Source: Streptomyces rugosispiralis (GTDB lineage Bacteria; Actinomycetota; Actinomycetes; Streptomycetales; Streptomycetaceae). From it: a stretch of DNA of 55,017 nucleotides. The position numbers and the translations under genes were made by a program. The DNA lies in contig NZ_JANIAA010000053.1 in assembly GCF_024505145.1 (NCBI RefSeq), positions 1 through 55,017 on the forward strand. The letters run 5' to 3'. Position 1 is the stretch's first letter. Each line of letters opens with the position of its first letter. This document shows positions 44,316 to 51,320 of the stretch, piece after piece. The notes under the pieces are model-generated. The model saw nothing but the letters and a program-made list of their open reading frames with translations. It was not told where the DNA came from and ran no database searches.

Positions 44316-45290
44316 TCAGGACAGGTCGACCCACACCTTTCCCGACGCGGTGTACGCCGCGGTGAACGCCTCCTGGACGTCGTCGAGGGGGTAGCCGTCG
44401 CTGACCACCGCGCCGAACCGGGGTGGGGTCCGCGATTCCAGGGCGCCGACGGTCCGCGCGAAGTCCACCGGATGGTCGTAGATCATGCTGCCGATGAGGG
44501 TGATCTGGCCCGCCACCAGATCGCGCGGCGAGACCCCGAGCGGGGCGGTGTTCATCCCGATCAGCACGGCGGTGCCGTGTTTGGCGAGCCGTCGCAGCCC
44601 CTGCTCGACGACGCCGGGGGCTCCGGAGGTCTCGAAGAGACAGGGGAGCCCGTACGCGTCCGCCGGCAGGGGCGTCGCGCCCAGGGAAGACGCGCGGTCG
44701 AGCCGGGCCTCGTTGGGCTCCTGGACGAACACCGTCACCCCGTGGGCGACCAGTGCCTGGCACAGCAGCAGGCCCTGGGAACCGGCCCCGACCACCAGAC
44801 AGCTCTGCCCCGGCGCGATCCCCGAGCGCCGCATCGCCGCCCGTGCCACCGTCGCGGGCTCCACACAGACCAGGTCCTCGAGGGGCAGATCCGGGGCGAC
44901 CGGCCATACGAACGCGGCCGGGGCCACCACGTAGTCACTCAGCAGACCCGGGACGGTCAGTCCCACGGCGGCCCGGCCCGCACAGGCCGACGTCCGCCCG
45001 GCGCGGCAGGGTTCGCAGGTCAGACAGCAGTAGTCCGGTTCGATGGCCACGTCCTGGCCGATGCGCAGACCGCTGACCTCACGGCCGAGCTCGACGATCC
45101 GCCCCGCCCCCTCGTGGCCCAGGATCCAGGGCAGGCTCGGCGGCGGCCGGCGTCCCGCGTGCACCGCGAGGTCGGAGCCGCACAGCCCCGTGCCGCGCAT
45201 ACGGATCAGCACGTCCCCCGGGCCGCAGGACGGCTCCGGCACGGACACCACGGACAGCGCGCCGGGCTCCGTCAGCACGGCGGCCCTCAA
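44316..45290 (-). CDS. Zinc-dependent medium-chain alcohol dehydrogenase
   Basis: About 324 residues from a TTG at 45290; the start is uncertain because no good ribosome site is seen, and GTG codons upstream (near 45345) or at 45278 are alternatives. GLCGSD carries the catalytic zinc Cys, GHEGAGRIVELG the GHExxG signature, and CCLTCEPCRAGRTSAC the structural-zinc Cys set. The NAD(P) site reads VVGAGSQGLLLCQAL (GxGxxG). It oxidises an alcohol or reduces an aldehyde or ketone. It is convergent with the SMP-30 gene (46 bases apart), and might supply the ketone for the Baeyer-Villiger enzyme. In this family sorbitol/threonine dehydrogenase-like members are closest in look. Confidence 0.88.
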   Translation of the reverse strand: MRAAVLTEPGALSVVSVPEPSCGPGDVLIRMRGTGLCGSDLAVHAGRRPPPSLPWILGHEGAGRIVELGREVSGLRIGQDVAIEPDYCCLTCEPCRAGRTSACAGRAAVGLTVPGLLSDYVVAPAAFVWPVAPDLPLEDLVCVEPATVARAAMRRSGIAPGQSCLVVGAGSQGLLLCQALVAHGVTVFVQEPNEARLDRASSLGATPLPADAYGLPCLFETSGAPGVVEQGLRRLAKHGTAVLIGMNTAPLGVSPRDLVAGQITLIGSMIYDHPVDFARTVGALESRTPPRFGAVVSDGYPLDDVQEAFTAAYTASGKVWVDLS

Positions 45291-45434
45291 GGGATCGCCT
45301 GCTTTCCGATGGGACGCGCCGTCGGCATCATGCCAAGAGCGTGCCACACATGATCCGCGCGGCGGTAGACCACACCACCTCGCCCCACACCACCTGCCCA
45401 GCTGACCGAGTCCCCGGCCACCGCGCACCTCGTA

Positions 45435-45444
45435 AGCGTACGCT
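45435..45444. promoter_or_regulatory. 10-bp palindrome upstream of nitroreductase
   Basis: AGCGTACGCT in the divergent region between the alcohol dehydrogenase and nitroreductase genes, 43 bases before the nitroreductase ATG, followed by GTGAGGAG ribosome site at about 45467-45474. Could be an operator of a regulator encoded elsewhere. Short palindromes of this size also occur by chance. Confidence 0.4.
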
Positions 45445-45486
45445 GTGGTCGCAATCGACTTACCCGAGTGAGGAGTTGGAACGGCC

Positions 45487-46116
45487 ATGTCGGACAGCAC
45501 CCTGGCCCCCGATATCGATCAGGCCCTGTACGCACTATCCCCCGAGGGGCGGAAACTTCTCTTCACCGAGGCCAAGACGGCCTATGACTTCAGCGACAAG
45601 CCGGTGGGCGACGACCGTCTGCGGGCCATCTACGAACTGTTCAAATGGGCCCCGACGTCGGCGAATATCAATCCGCTGCGCATTCTGTTCGTACGCACCG
45701 AGGAAGGAAAGCAGCGGCTGCTGCCCGGAGTGGCGCAGCCCAATCAGGAGCAGACCGCATCGGCTCCGGTCACCGCGGTGCTGGCCGCGGACACCCGTTA
45801 CCCGGAGTATGTCCCGTTCCTCGCGCCGTCCAACCCGCAGTTACAGCAGATGCTGGAGGCCAACCAGGAACTGCGCGAGTCCCACATGGACTTCAACGCC
45901 GTACTCCAGGCGGGCTACTTCGTGCTCGCCGTCCGCGCGGCGGGGCTGGCCGCCGGGCCGATGAAGGGATTCAACGCCGAGGCGGTGGACAAGGAGTTCT
46001 TCCCCGATGGCCGGTGGCGGTCGCTGCTGCTGGTCAACATCGGCTACCCGAGCCCCGAAGCCTTCCGGGACCGGCTTCCGCGCCCCTCGTACGAGCAGGC
46101 GGTACAGCTGGTCTGA
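45487..46116 (+). CDS. Nitroreductase-family flavoprotein (RutE/HadB-like)
   Basis: 209 residues. The N-terminal FMN-binding part reads TEAKTAYDFSDKPVGDDRL and FKWAPTSANINPLRILFVRT (helix with SxxN and Arg for FMN phosphate), followed by PVTAVLAADTRYPEYVPFL, and the C-terminal RWRSLLLVNIGYPSPEAFRDRLPR. This pattern is of the RutE/HadB group, FMN-dependent NAD(P)H oxidoreductases; RutE reduces malonic semialdehyde in pyrimidine degradation, but no rut genes are here. Cytoplasmic dimer expected. Divergent from the alcohol dehydrogenase. A strong terminator follows, so it is a separate unit from the LAL gene. It may belong to the right-hand biosynthetic cluster or be a general reductase. Confidence 0.88.
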   Translation: MSDSTLAPDIDQALYALSPEGRKLLFTEAKTAYDFSDKPVGDDRLRAIYELFKWAPTSANINPLRILFVRTEEGKQRLLPGVAQPNQEQTASAPVTAVLAADTRYPEYVPFLAPSNPQLQQMLEANQELRESHMDFNAVLQAGYFVLAVRAAGLAAGPMKGFNAEAVDKEFFPDGRWRSLLLVNIGYPSPEAFRDRLPRPSYEQAVQLV

Positions 46117-46150
46117 CGGCGGCGGAGTGATGTGAGGCGCCCACCTCCAT

Positions 46151-46186
46151 GGGATCAGGCCACCTCGGCCGCGGTGACCTGATCCC
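46151..46186 (+). terminator. Hairpin terminator after nitroreductase
   Basis: GGGATCAGG-C-CACC, loop TCGGCCGC, GGTG-A-CCTGATCCC: 13 paired bases with one C/A mismatch, followed by CCCTT. It separates the central genes from the right-hand PKS cluster. Confidence 0.85.
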
Positions 46187-46299
46187 CCTTCGCGCCGGCC
46201 CCCACGCCGCCCGTACGGTGCCTTCCCACGGCGACGAGGGCCACGTAGCATCGGCCGAAAAGCGCGGCGTGATCGTTTCGTGATATACAACTCATTCGC

Positions 46300-46329
46300 T
46301 TGACAGCGCGGTGCGCCGGGACCTACGCA
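46300..46329 (+). promoter_or_regulatory. Probable promoter of the LAL regulator
   Basis: TTGACA (46300-46305), 18-base spacer, TACGCA (46324-46329). The -35 is a perfect HrdB-type hexamer in a stretch that is AT-richer than its surroundings (TGATATACAACTCATT). Transcription would begin near 46336, giving a leader of about 275 bases. Confidence 0.6.
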
Positions 46330-46343
46330 TAGGACCCGAGAGT

Positions 46344-46385
46344 GCCCCCTACCCGGTGCATGTCGCCCCCTACTCGGTGCATGTC
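46344..46385 (+). repeat. 21-bp tandem direct repeat in the LAL leader
   Basis: Positions 46344-46364 and 46365-46385 differ in one base; the shared core is CGGTGCATGTC preceded by GCCCCCTAC. It lies just downstream of the predicted promoter. Two helical turns of spacing suit a protein binding on one DNA face. The rest of 46386-46610 shows no further clear signal. Confidence 0.85.
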
Positions 46386-46610
46386 ACAGCCGCCACACGC
46401 TGTTCGCATGCTGTTGAAACACAAGACTCCGGCCGGCTCGCGTCTTTCCCTCATCCATTTCTCTCCCGCTGGCGGTGGGCCACGGGCATCAAGGGTGGAC
46501 AACGCACCTGTGCCGCTGAGGAGTTCTGCCTGCTCGTCATGCGCTTTCGCGCGGGCACGCCCCATGAAGCGGCCGCGCGGATGGAGGAATGTCAGAAAGC
46601 GGGGTGCCCT

Positions 46611-49493
46611 GTGAGCTTGTTGGAATGCCACGATTCCACGGTCGGCGCCGGTCGGCCGGCGATCGGTTTCCGGAGGGACCAGGAGGACCGGGCGGACGAG
46701 GGGGACCGCGCTCCCGGCGGGGCGCTTCCCGACCTGGTCGAGCGCGATGACATCCGGGCCGTCCTGGATCGGCTGCTCGCCGATGCCACGGGAGGCAAGG
46801 GGCAGCTGACCGTCGTGGACGGGCCGCTGGGAAGTGGCAAGAGCAGGCTGGTGCACGAGTTCCTCGAATCCCTCGAACCGGGCGGCGCCCGCGTCCTGAG
46901 AGCCACCGCCTCGCTCCGGGAGCACCTGCTGCCGTACGGCGTGGTGACCCAGCTCTTCCACGGCATGACGATTCCGCCGCCCAGCCGGGACCGGGTGCGC
47001 GCCCTGCTCGCCTCGGCGGTCGAACACACCGTCACCGACGGGCGGTTAGCCGGGGGCGGCTGGGAGACGCGAGTCGTCGACGTCTTCCAGAAGCTCACCA
47101 TGGAGCTGGCCCATCTCGCCGAGACCACCCCCCTGGTGATCTGCGTCGACAACGCCCACTACCTGGACCCGCCCTCGCTGCACTTCCTCGCCGGCATCGT
47201 TCCGTGGCTGCATTCCGCCCGTATCCTGGTGCTCCTCACCGATGACCACACCCTGCGATGGCCGCGTTCGCCCCTGCTGGCCGGGCTCCTCTCGCAGAGT
47301 CCCAACGCCCACCGGATCGCCGTGCGGCCCCTGAGTCGCAGCGGAGTCGACGCCCTGGCCGTCCGGCTGCTCGGACCGCATATCGCCTCCCCCCGGCTCA
47401 CCGCGGAGTTCCACCGCATCAGCGGCGGCAACCCCCTGGCCGTCCACGCCTTGATCATCGATCAGCAGGCGGGCGGCGCCTGCTATCCCGATGGCTACGG
47501 ACGGGCGCTGCTCGAGCTCGTGGCGCACTCCCGGCCGTCGATGCTGTCCGTGGTGCGCGCCCTCGCCGTGCTCGGCGGCGCGGCGCCGGTGGCGGACGTG
47601 GCCCGGCTGGCCGGGGTGGATGCCACGGTGACCGGCTGGGCCCTGCACGCCCTGGCCGACGCCGGACTGCTCACCAAGGGCCAGGCGTTCCGCCATCCGG
47701 TGGCCGCCACCGCCGTACTGGACGACATGCCCGCCGACAGCCGGACCGCACTGCACCGCGCGGCCGCCGAGCTGCTGCACGAGGCCGGGGCGCCCGCGCT
47801 GACGGTGGCCGGGCAGTTGCTGAGCGCCGGGGACGCCGATGCCGACTGCGCCACCGAGGTCCTGGTCACGGCCTCCGACGAGGCGCTGGCGACCGGCGAT
47901 GTGAGCACCGCGCTCAGCTGTCTGGACCTCGCCCAGCACACCCGGGCCGACGACCCCACAGCGGCACGCATCCGCGCCCGGCTCAGCAGGCTGGAGTGGC
48001 AGCTGAAACCCCAGGTCGCCGTCCGCCATCTCCGCCCCCAGCTGCGCGACTTCGCCGCGGGCCACCTGGACCGCCGGGAGGTCTCCGAACTGGTGCTGGG
48101 CCTGGCCAAGGCCGGTGCCCTCGATGAGCTGACCGCCCTGCTGGACGCCCTGCGCACCCGCGCCCACCGGGGCGCCGGCTCCGGAACCGAGGACATCCGC
48201 CCCCTGACGAACTGGGCGGCGATGGCGTACCCGCTCCACACCGGGCTGCGGAAACTGGCCCACTCGGTGGCCGCCGCCACCCCGGAGGCCGCCCCCTGCC
48301 ACGACCCGTGGCTGCCCTCGGCGGTCGCCCTGGCCGACGATCTGACCCGCGGCGGCAACGACCAGCTGACGCACCGCGCCGAACTGCTGCTGCGCACCTT
48401 CCACCTCGACCACGGCTCACTGTGGAACGCCGAATCCGGAGCGCTCGCCCTGCGCACGCTGCTCCACGCGGGCCGCTTGGACGAGGTCGTGGCCTGGTGC
48501 GAGAAGCTCGAGACCGAGGCCGCCGCCCACCATGCCGTCGCCTGGCAGGGGAAGTTCCTCGCCATCCGCGCCGAGGCCCAGCTACGGCAGGGACACCTGA
48601 TCCCCGCCCACGACCTGGCGGCCCGCGCCATGGCCCTCGTACCGCCCCAGGGCTGGGGCATCGGCCTGGCCGGGGTGCTGGGCTGCGCCATCCTGGCCGC
48701 CACCCGCTCCGGCAGGCTGGAGCAGGCGGAGAAGTACGTGGCGCAGCCGATCCCCGAGCAGGCCCTGCACAGCCGCCACGGCGCGCACTATCTGCACGCC
48801 CGGGGCCACTACCGGCTGGCCACCCACCACTCCCAGGCCGCGCTCGCGGACTTCCTGGCCTGCGGCAGATTCGCCGAGGCCTTTCAGACGCCCGGCGCCG
48901 ACGTGGTTCCGTGGCGCACCAGCGCGGCCGAGGCATGGCTGGCGCAGGACGACCAGGACCAGGCCAAACGTCTGGTACGGGAGCAGATGGCCCGGCTGCT
49001 GCCGGGCCCCTCGCGGGCCCGCGGGCTGTCCCTGCGCACCCTGGCGGCGGTCAGCCGGATCACCCGCCGCCCGCAACTGCTCACCGAGGCCGTCGACATG
49101 CTCAAGGACAGCGGCGACGACTACGAGCTGGCGCGTGCGCTGATCGACCTCAGTATCGCCTTCAAGGCCACCGGGGACCAGCGCAACGCCCGCCGGGTGG
49201 CCCATCGCGCCTGGTACCTGGCGAAGCAGACCGGGGCCGAGCACCTGTGCCGGGAGGCCGCGCTCGACCCCATCGACCCCGAGGCCGCGATGTCCGCGGA
49301 TCAGCGCCAGGACGGGCTGTCCGCGCTCACCACACAGGAGCGGAGGATCGCGCTCCTGGCGGCCAAGGGCTACACCAACCGCGAGATCGCCGCCAAGCTC
49401 TACATCACCGCGAGCACGGTCGAGCAGCACCTCACGCGGGTGTTCCGTAAAGTCAACGTCAAGCGGCGGCAGGATCTGCCGCACTTCCTCTAG
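46611..49493 (+). CDS. LuxR-family ATP-binding regulator (LAL), probable PKS cluster activator
   Basis: About 960 residues from GTG 46611; the open frame extends upstream and ATG 46581 or 46539 cannot be excluded, but no start has a convincing in-frame ribosome site. An AAA/NACHT-like ATPase opens with Walker A VDGPLGSGKSRLV (about 68-80) and Walker B LVICVDNAHYLD. A long helical TPR-like middle follows (e.g. LRTLLHAGRLDEVVAWCEKL). The C-terminal LuxR helix-turn-helix reads LTTQERRIALLAAKGYTNRE then IAAKLYITASTVEQHL. Size and order are those of the LAL activators in macrolide and ansamycin clusters (PikD- and GdmR-like). It is convergent with the FAD monooxygenase and 1.8 kb upstream of the PKS. 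A candidate LuxR box is at 51226-51241. Confidence 0.92.
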   Translation: MSLLECHDSTVGAGRPAIGFRRDQEDRADEGDRAPGGALPDLVERDDIRAVLDRLLADATGGKGQLTVVDGPLGSGKSRLVHEFLESLEPGGARVLRATASLREHLLPYGVVTQLFHGMTIPPPSRDRVRALLASAVEHTVTDGRLAGGGWETRVVDVFQKLTMELAHLAETTPLVICVDNAHYLDPPSLHFLAGIVPWLHSARILVLLTDDHTLRWPRSPLLAGLLSQSPNAHRIAVRPLSRSGVDALAVRLLGPHIASPRLTAEFHRISGGNPLAVHALIIDQQAGGACYPDGYGRALLELVAHSRPSMLSVVRALAVLGGAAPVADVARLAGVDATVTGWALHALADAGLLTKGQAFRHPVAATAVLDDMPADSRTALHRAAAELLHEAGAPALTVAGQLLSAGDADADCATEVLVTASDEALATGDVSTALSCLDLAQHTRADDPTAARIRARLSRLEWQLKPQVAVRHLRPQLRDFAAGHLDRREVSELVLGLAKAGALDELTALLDALRTRAHRGAGSGTEDIRPLTNWAAMAYPLHTGLRKLAHSVAAATPEAAPCHDPWLPSAVALADDLTRGGNDQLTHRAELLLRTFHLDHGSLWNAESGALALRTLLHAGRLDEVVAWCEKLETEAAAHHAVAWQGKFLAIRAEAQLRQGHLIPAHDLAARAMALVPPQGWGIGLAGVLGCAILAATRSGRLEQAEKYVAQPIPEQALHSRHGAHYLHARGHYRLATHHSQAALADFLACGRFAEAFQTPGADVVPWRTSAAEAWLAQDDQDQAKRLVREQMARLLPGPSRARGLSLRTLAAVSRITRRPQLLTEAVDMLKDSGDDYELARALIDLSIAFKATGDQRNARRVAHRAWYLAKQTGAEHLCREAALDPIDPEAAMSADQRQDGLSALTTQERRIALLAAKGYTNREIAAKLYITASTVEQHLTRVFRKVNVKRRQDLPHFL

Positions 49494-49520
49494 CCTTCAT
49501 CTCACCGCGGTCACTTCAAC

Positions 49521-51119
49521 TCACTTCGACAGCCCGGACCTGAACTGGCCGACCAGCGCGGTGAGTTCGCGTGAGGTGCGGGCCGCGCCGTAGATGTGGT
49601 GGTCCGGGCGCACCAGCAGGAACCGTGCCCGTGCCGCCTTCAGAAGCGGCAGATACACCTCGTCGACGTCGATGACGGCGCCCGGCGCCGCCCCGGCGCC
49701 CTCCGCCACCAGGTGCACCACCCGCGTACCGAGTCCGGTGAGGAAGCTCAGCTCGGACCCCTCCAACGCCACGGCCGGATCCGCCGACCCCAGCAGCACC
49801 GGACCGGTGCCCACCACCTCGTCGAACAGCCCGGTCACGCCCTCGTGCCGCACCCGGCCCTGGGGCATCACCTCCCCGGCCGGTGGCACCGGCGCCGTGC
49901 CGATCCCGGTGTACAGCAGGCCGGTCCGCAGCGGCGGACCGGCGGCGCCGTGCTGCCCGCCGCGGCCGGTGCCGGCGCCGCCCGCGAGCAGCGATGCGTC
50001 CCGGCTCGCGGCGGTGGCGGCGTCGGTCACACACAGCACTCTGCCCAGCCGCACCGCCGTGTCGATGGCCTCCCGCACATGGCCGATGCGCTCATGCGGA
50101 TACGTGTCCAGCAGCCCCTCACCGGCGGCGCCCCGCAGCACCAGATCCAGCTTCCAGGACAGATTGAGCACGTCCCGGATGCCCGCGCACATGCCCTGAC
50201 CGGTGAACGGCGGCATCAGATGGGCGGCGTCCCCGGCCAGCAGCACCCGCCCCCGCCGCCACTCATCCGCCCAGGCGGCCTGGAAGCTGTAGACGGTGTG
50301 CCGGTGCAGGGTGGCGTTCTCCGGGGTGACATCGAAGCGCTCCAGCAGCCGCCAGGCCGTCTCCGCCCGGTTCAGCTCGGCCACGCTCTCCCCGGGCAGC
50401 CGCATGAACTCCCAGCGCCTGCGCCCCGGTCCGCTGCCGACCGCCGTCGTCGGCCGGGCCGGATCGCAGTACTGCACATTGAGCGGGGAGAACACGCGTG
50501 GTTCGTGGAGCACCACATCGCACAGCAGCCAGTCGAAGGAGAAGCCGAGATTCGTCCGGCGCACCCCGATGTGGTCGCGGACGAAGCTGTTCGCCCCGTC
50601 GCACCCGACCACCCAGGAGGCGCCGCACCGCAGGCCGCTGCCCGCCGTGTCCGTCGCCGTGAGCTCCACCCCGGTGCCGCTGTCCACCAGGTCCGTCGCG
50701 GCGTAACCGCGCAGTACCCGCAGGTTGGGCAGCCGCTCGGCGCGGGCGCACAGCACCGCCTCCAGCGCCGGCTGGTGCATCGTGGTCGTCTCCGGCCAGC
50801 CGTGCGCACCCCGCTCGGCCAGCTCGACCCGCAGCAGGGACCTGCCCTCGGCGTTGCGCCAGTCGTAGGCGTCGGCCGGCAGACCGATCTCCGGATACGA
50901 ACCGGCCACCCCCAGCGACGCCAGCGTCCTGGCCGTCTCACCGTCGAAGCTGGTCGCCCGCGGCAGTGTGTACGGGTCTTCCCACCGCTCCACGGCCAGC
51001 ACCCGCCACCCCCGGGTGGCCAACAGGATGGACAGCACCTGACCGATGGGTCCGTAACCGACGATGAGCACATCCGCAGCCGGCGTGTCCGACCCCCGCC
51101 CAGAGCCCGCAGAGCGCAT
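49521..51119 (-). CDS. MhpA-type FAD-dependent monooxygenase (aromatic/quinone hydroxylase), cluster tailoring enzyme
   Basis: 532 residues from ATG 51119 with GGAGGAGGGAGG upstream. FAD motif VLIVGYGPIGQVLSILLATRG (GxGxxG), DG motif WVVGCDGANSFVRDHIGV, GD motif VLLAGDAAHLMPPFTGQGMC near residue 297, then a thioredoxin-like C-terminal domain (FLLVRPDHHIYGAARTSREL), as in 3-(3-hydroxyphenyl)propionate hydroxylases. Homologues of this layout in ansamycin clusters (rifamycin Orf19, GdmM) oxidise the aminophenol ring to a hydroxylated or quinone form. It is divergent from the ligase-loaded PKS with a 201-base intergenic region and convergent with the LAL gene, so it probably belongs to this cluster. 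The exact target is inferred, not shown. Confidence 0.9.
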   Translation of the reverse strand: MRSAGSGRGSDTPAADVLIVGYGPIGQVLSILLATRGWRVLAVERWEDPYTLPRATSFDGETARTLASLGVAGSYPEIGLPADAYDWRNAEGRSLLRVELAERGAHGWPETTTMHQPALEAVLCARAERLPNLRVLRGYAATDLVDSGTGVELTATDTAGSGLRCGASWVVGCDGANSFVRDHIGVRRTNLGFSFDWLLCDVVLHEPRVFSPLNVQYCDPARPTTAVGSGPGRRRWEFMRLPGESVAELNRAETAWRLLERFDVTPENATLHRHTVYSFQAAWADEWRRGRVLLAGDAAHLMPPFTGQGMCAGIRDVLNLSWKLDLVLRGAAGEGLLDTYPHERIGHVREAIDTAVRLGRVLCVTDAATAASRDASLLAGGAGTGRGGQHGAAGPPLRTGLLYTGIGTAPVPPAGEVMPQGRVRHEGVTGLFDEVVGTGPVLLGSADPAVALEGSELSFLTGLGTRVVHLVAEGAGAAPGAVIDVDEVYLPLLKAARARFLLVRPDHHIYGAARTSRELTALVGQFRSGLSK

Positions 51120-51225
51120 CCGCCCCTCCCTCCTCCGGTGCGGCGAACCTACCAGCGGAGGCCGAACGGACCGGGACAAAGGGGGTTTGGTGATCACGAA
51201 GTAAGGGGGGATGAGGGGGGTGAAT

Positions 51226-51241
51226 CAGGGGATTCTCCTAG
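51226..51241. promoter_or_regulatory. Candidate LuxR-type operator upstream of the PKS gene
   Basis: CAGGGGATTCTCCTAG matches the PimM-type PAS-LuxR consensus CTVGGGAWWTCCCBAG at 13 of 16 positions and is an imperfect palindrome. It lies 80 bases before the PKS start in the divergent region shared with the FAD monooxygenase, after a G-rich stretch with AGGGGGG repeats (51204-51220). A second palindrome TGACGCGTCA is at 51276-51285. Confidence 0.55.
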
Positions 51242-51320
51242 TTTTCCGGTGTGAAGCTGGAATGGGTGAAGCCGCTGACGCGTCACCTGGAACCCTGACC
51301 GCAGGGAGGGGAGAGGTGGC

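Noticed and set aside
45487..46116. Nitroreductase as a member of the right PKS cluster
   Set aside because: A strong terminator separates it from the LAL gene, and the RutE-like family is widespread outside biosynthetic clusters, so membership is left open.
46589..46610. ATG at 46589 with a perfect GGAGG upstream as start of the LAL gene
   Set aside because: It is in a different frame from the LAL protein. Only a frameshift would join them, and the frame downstream shows no sign of one.
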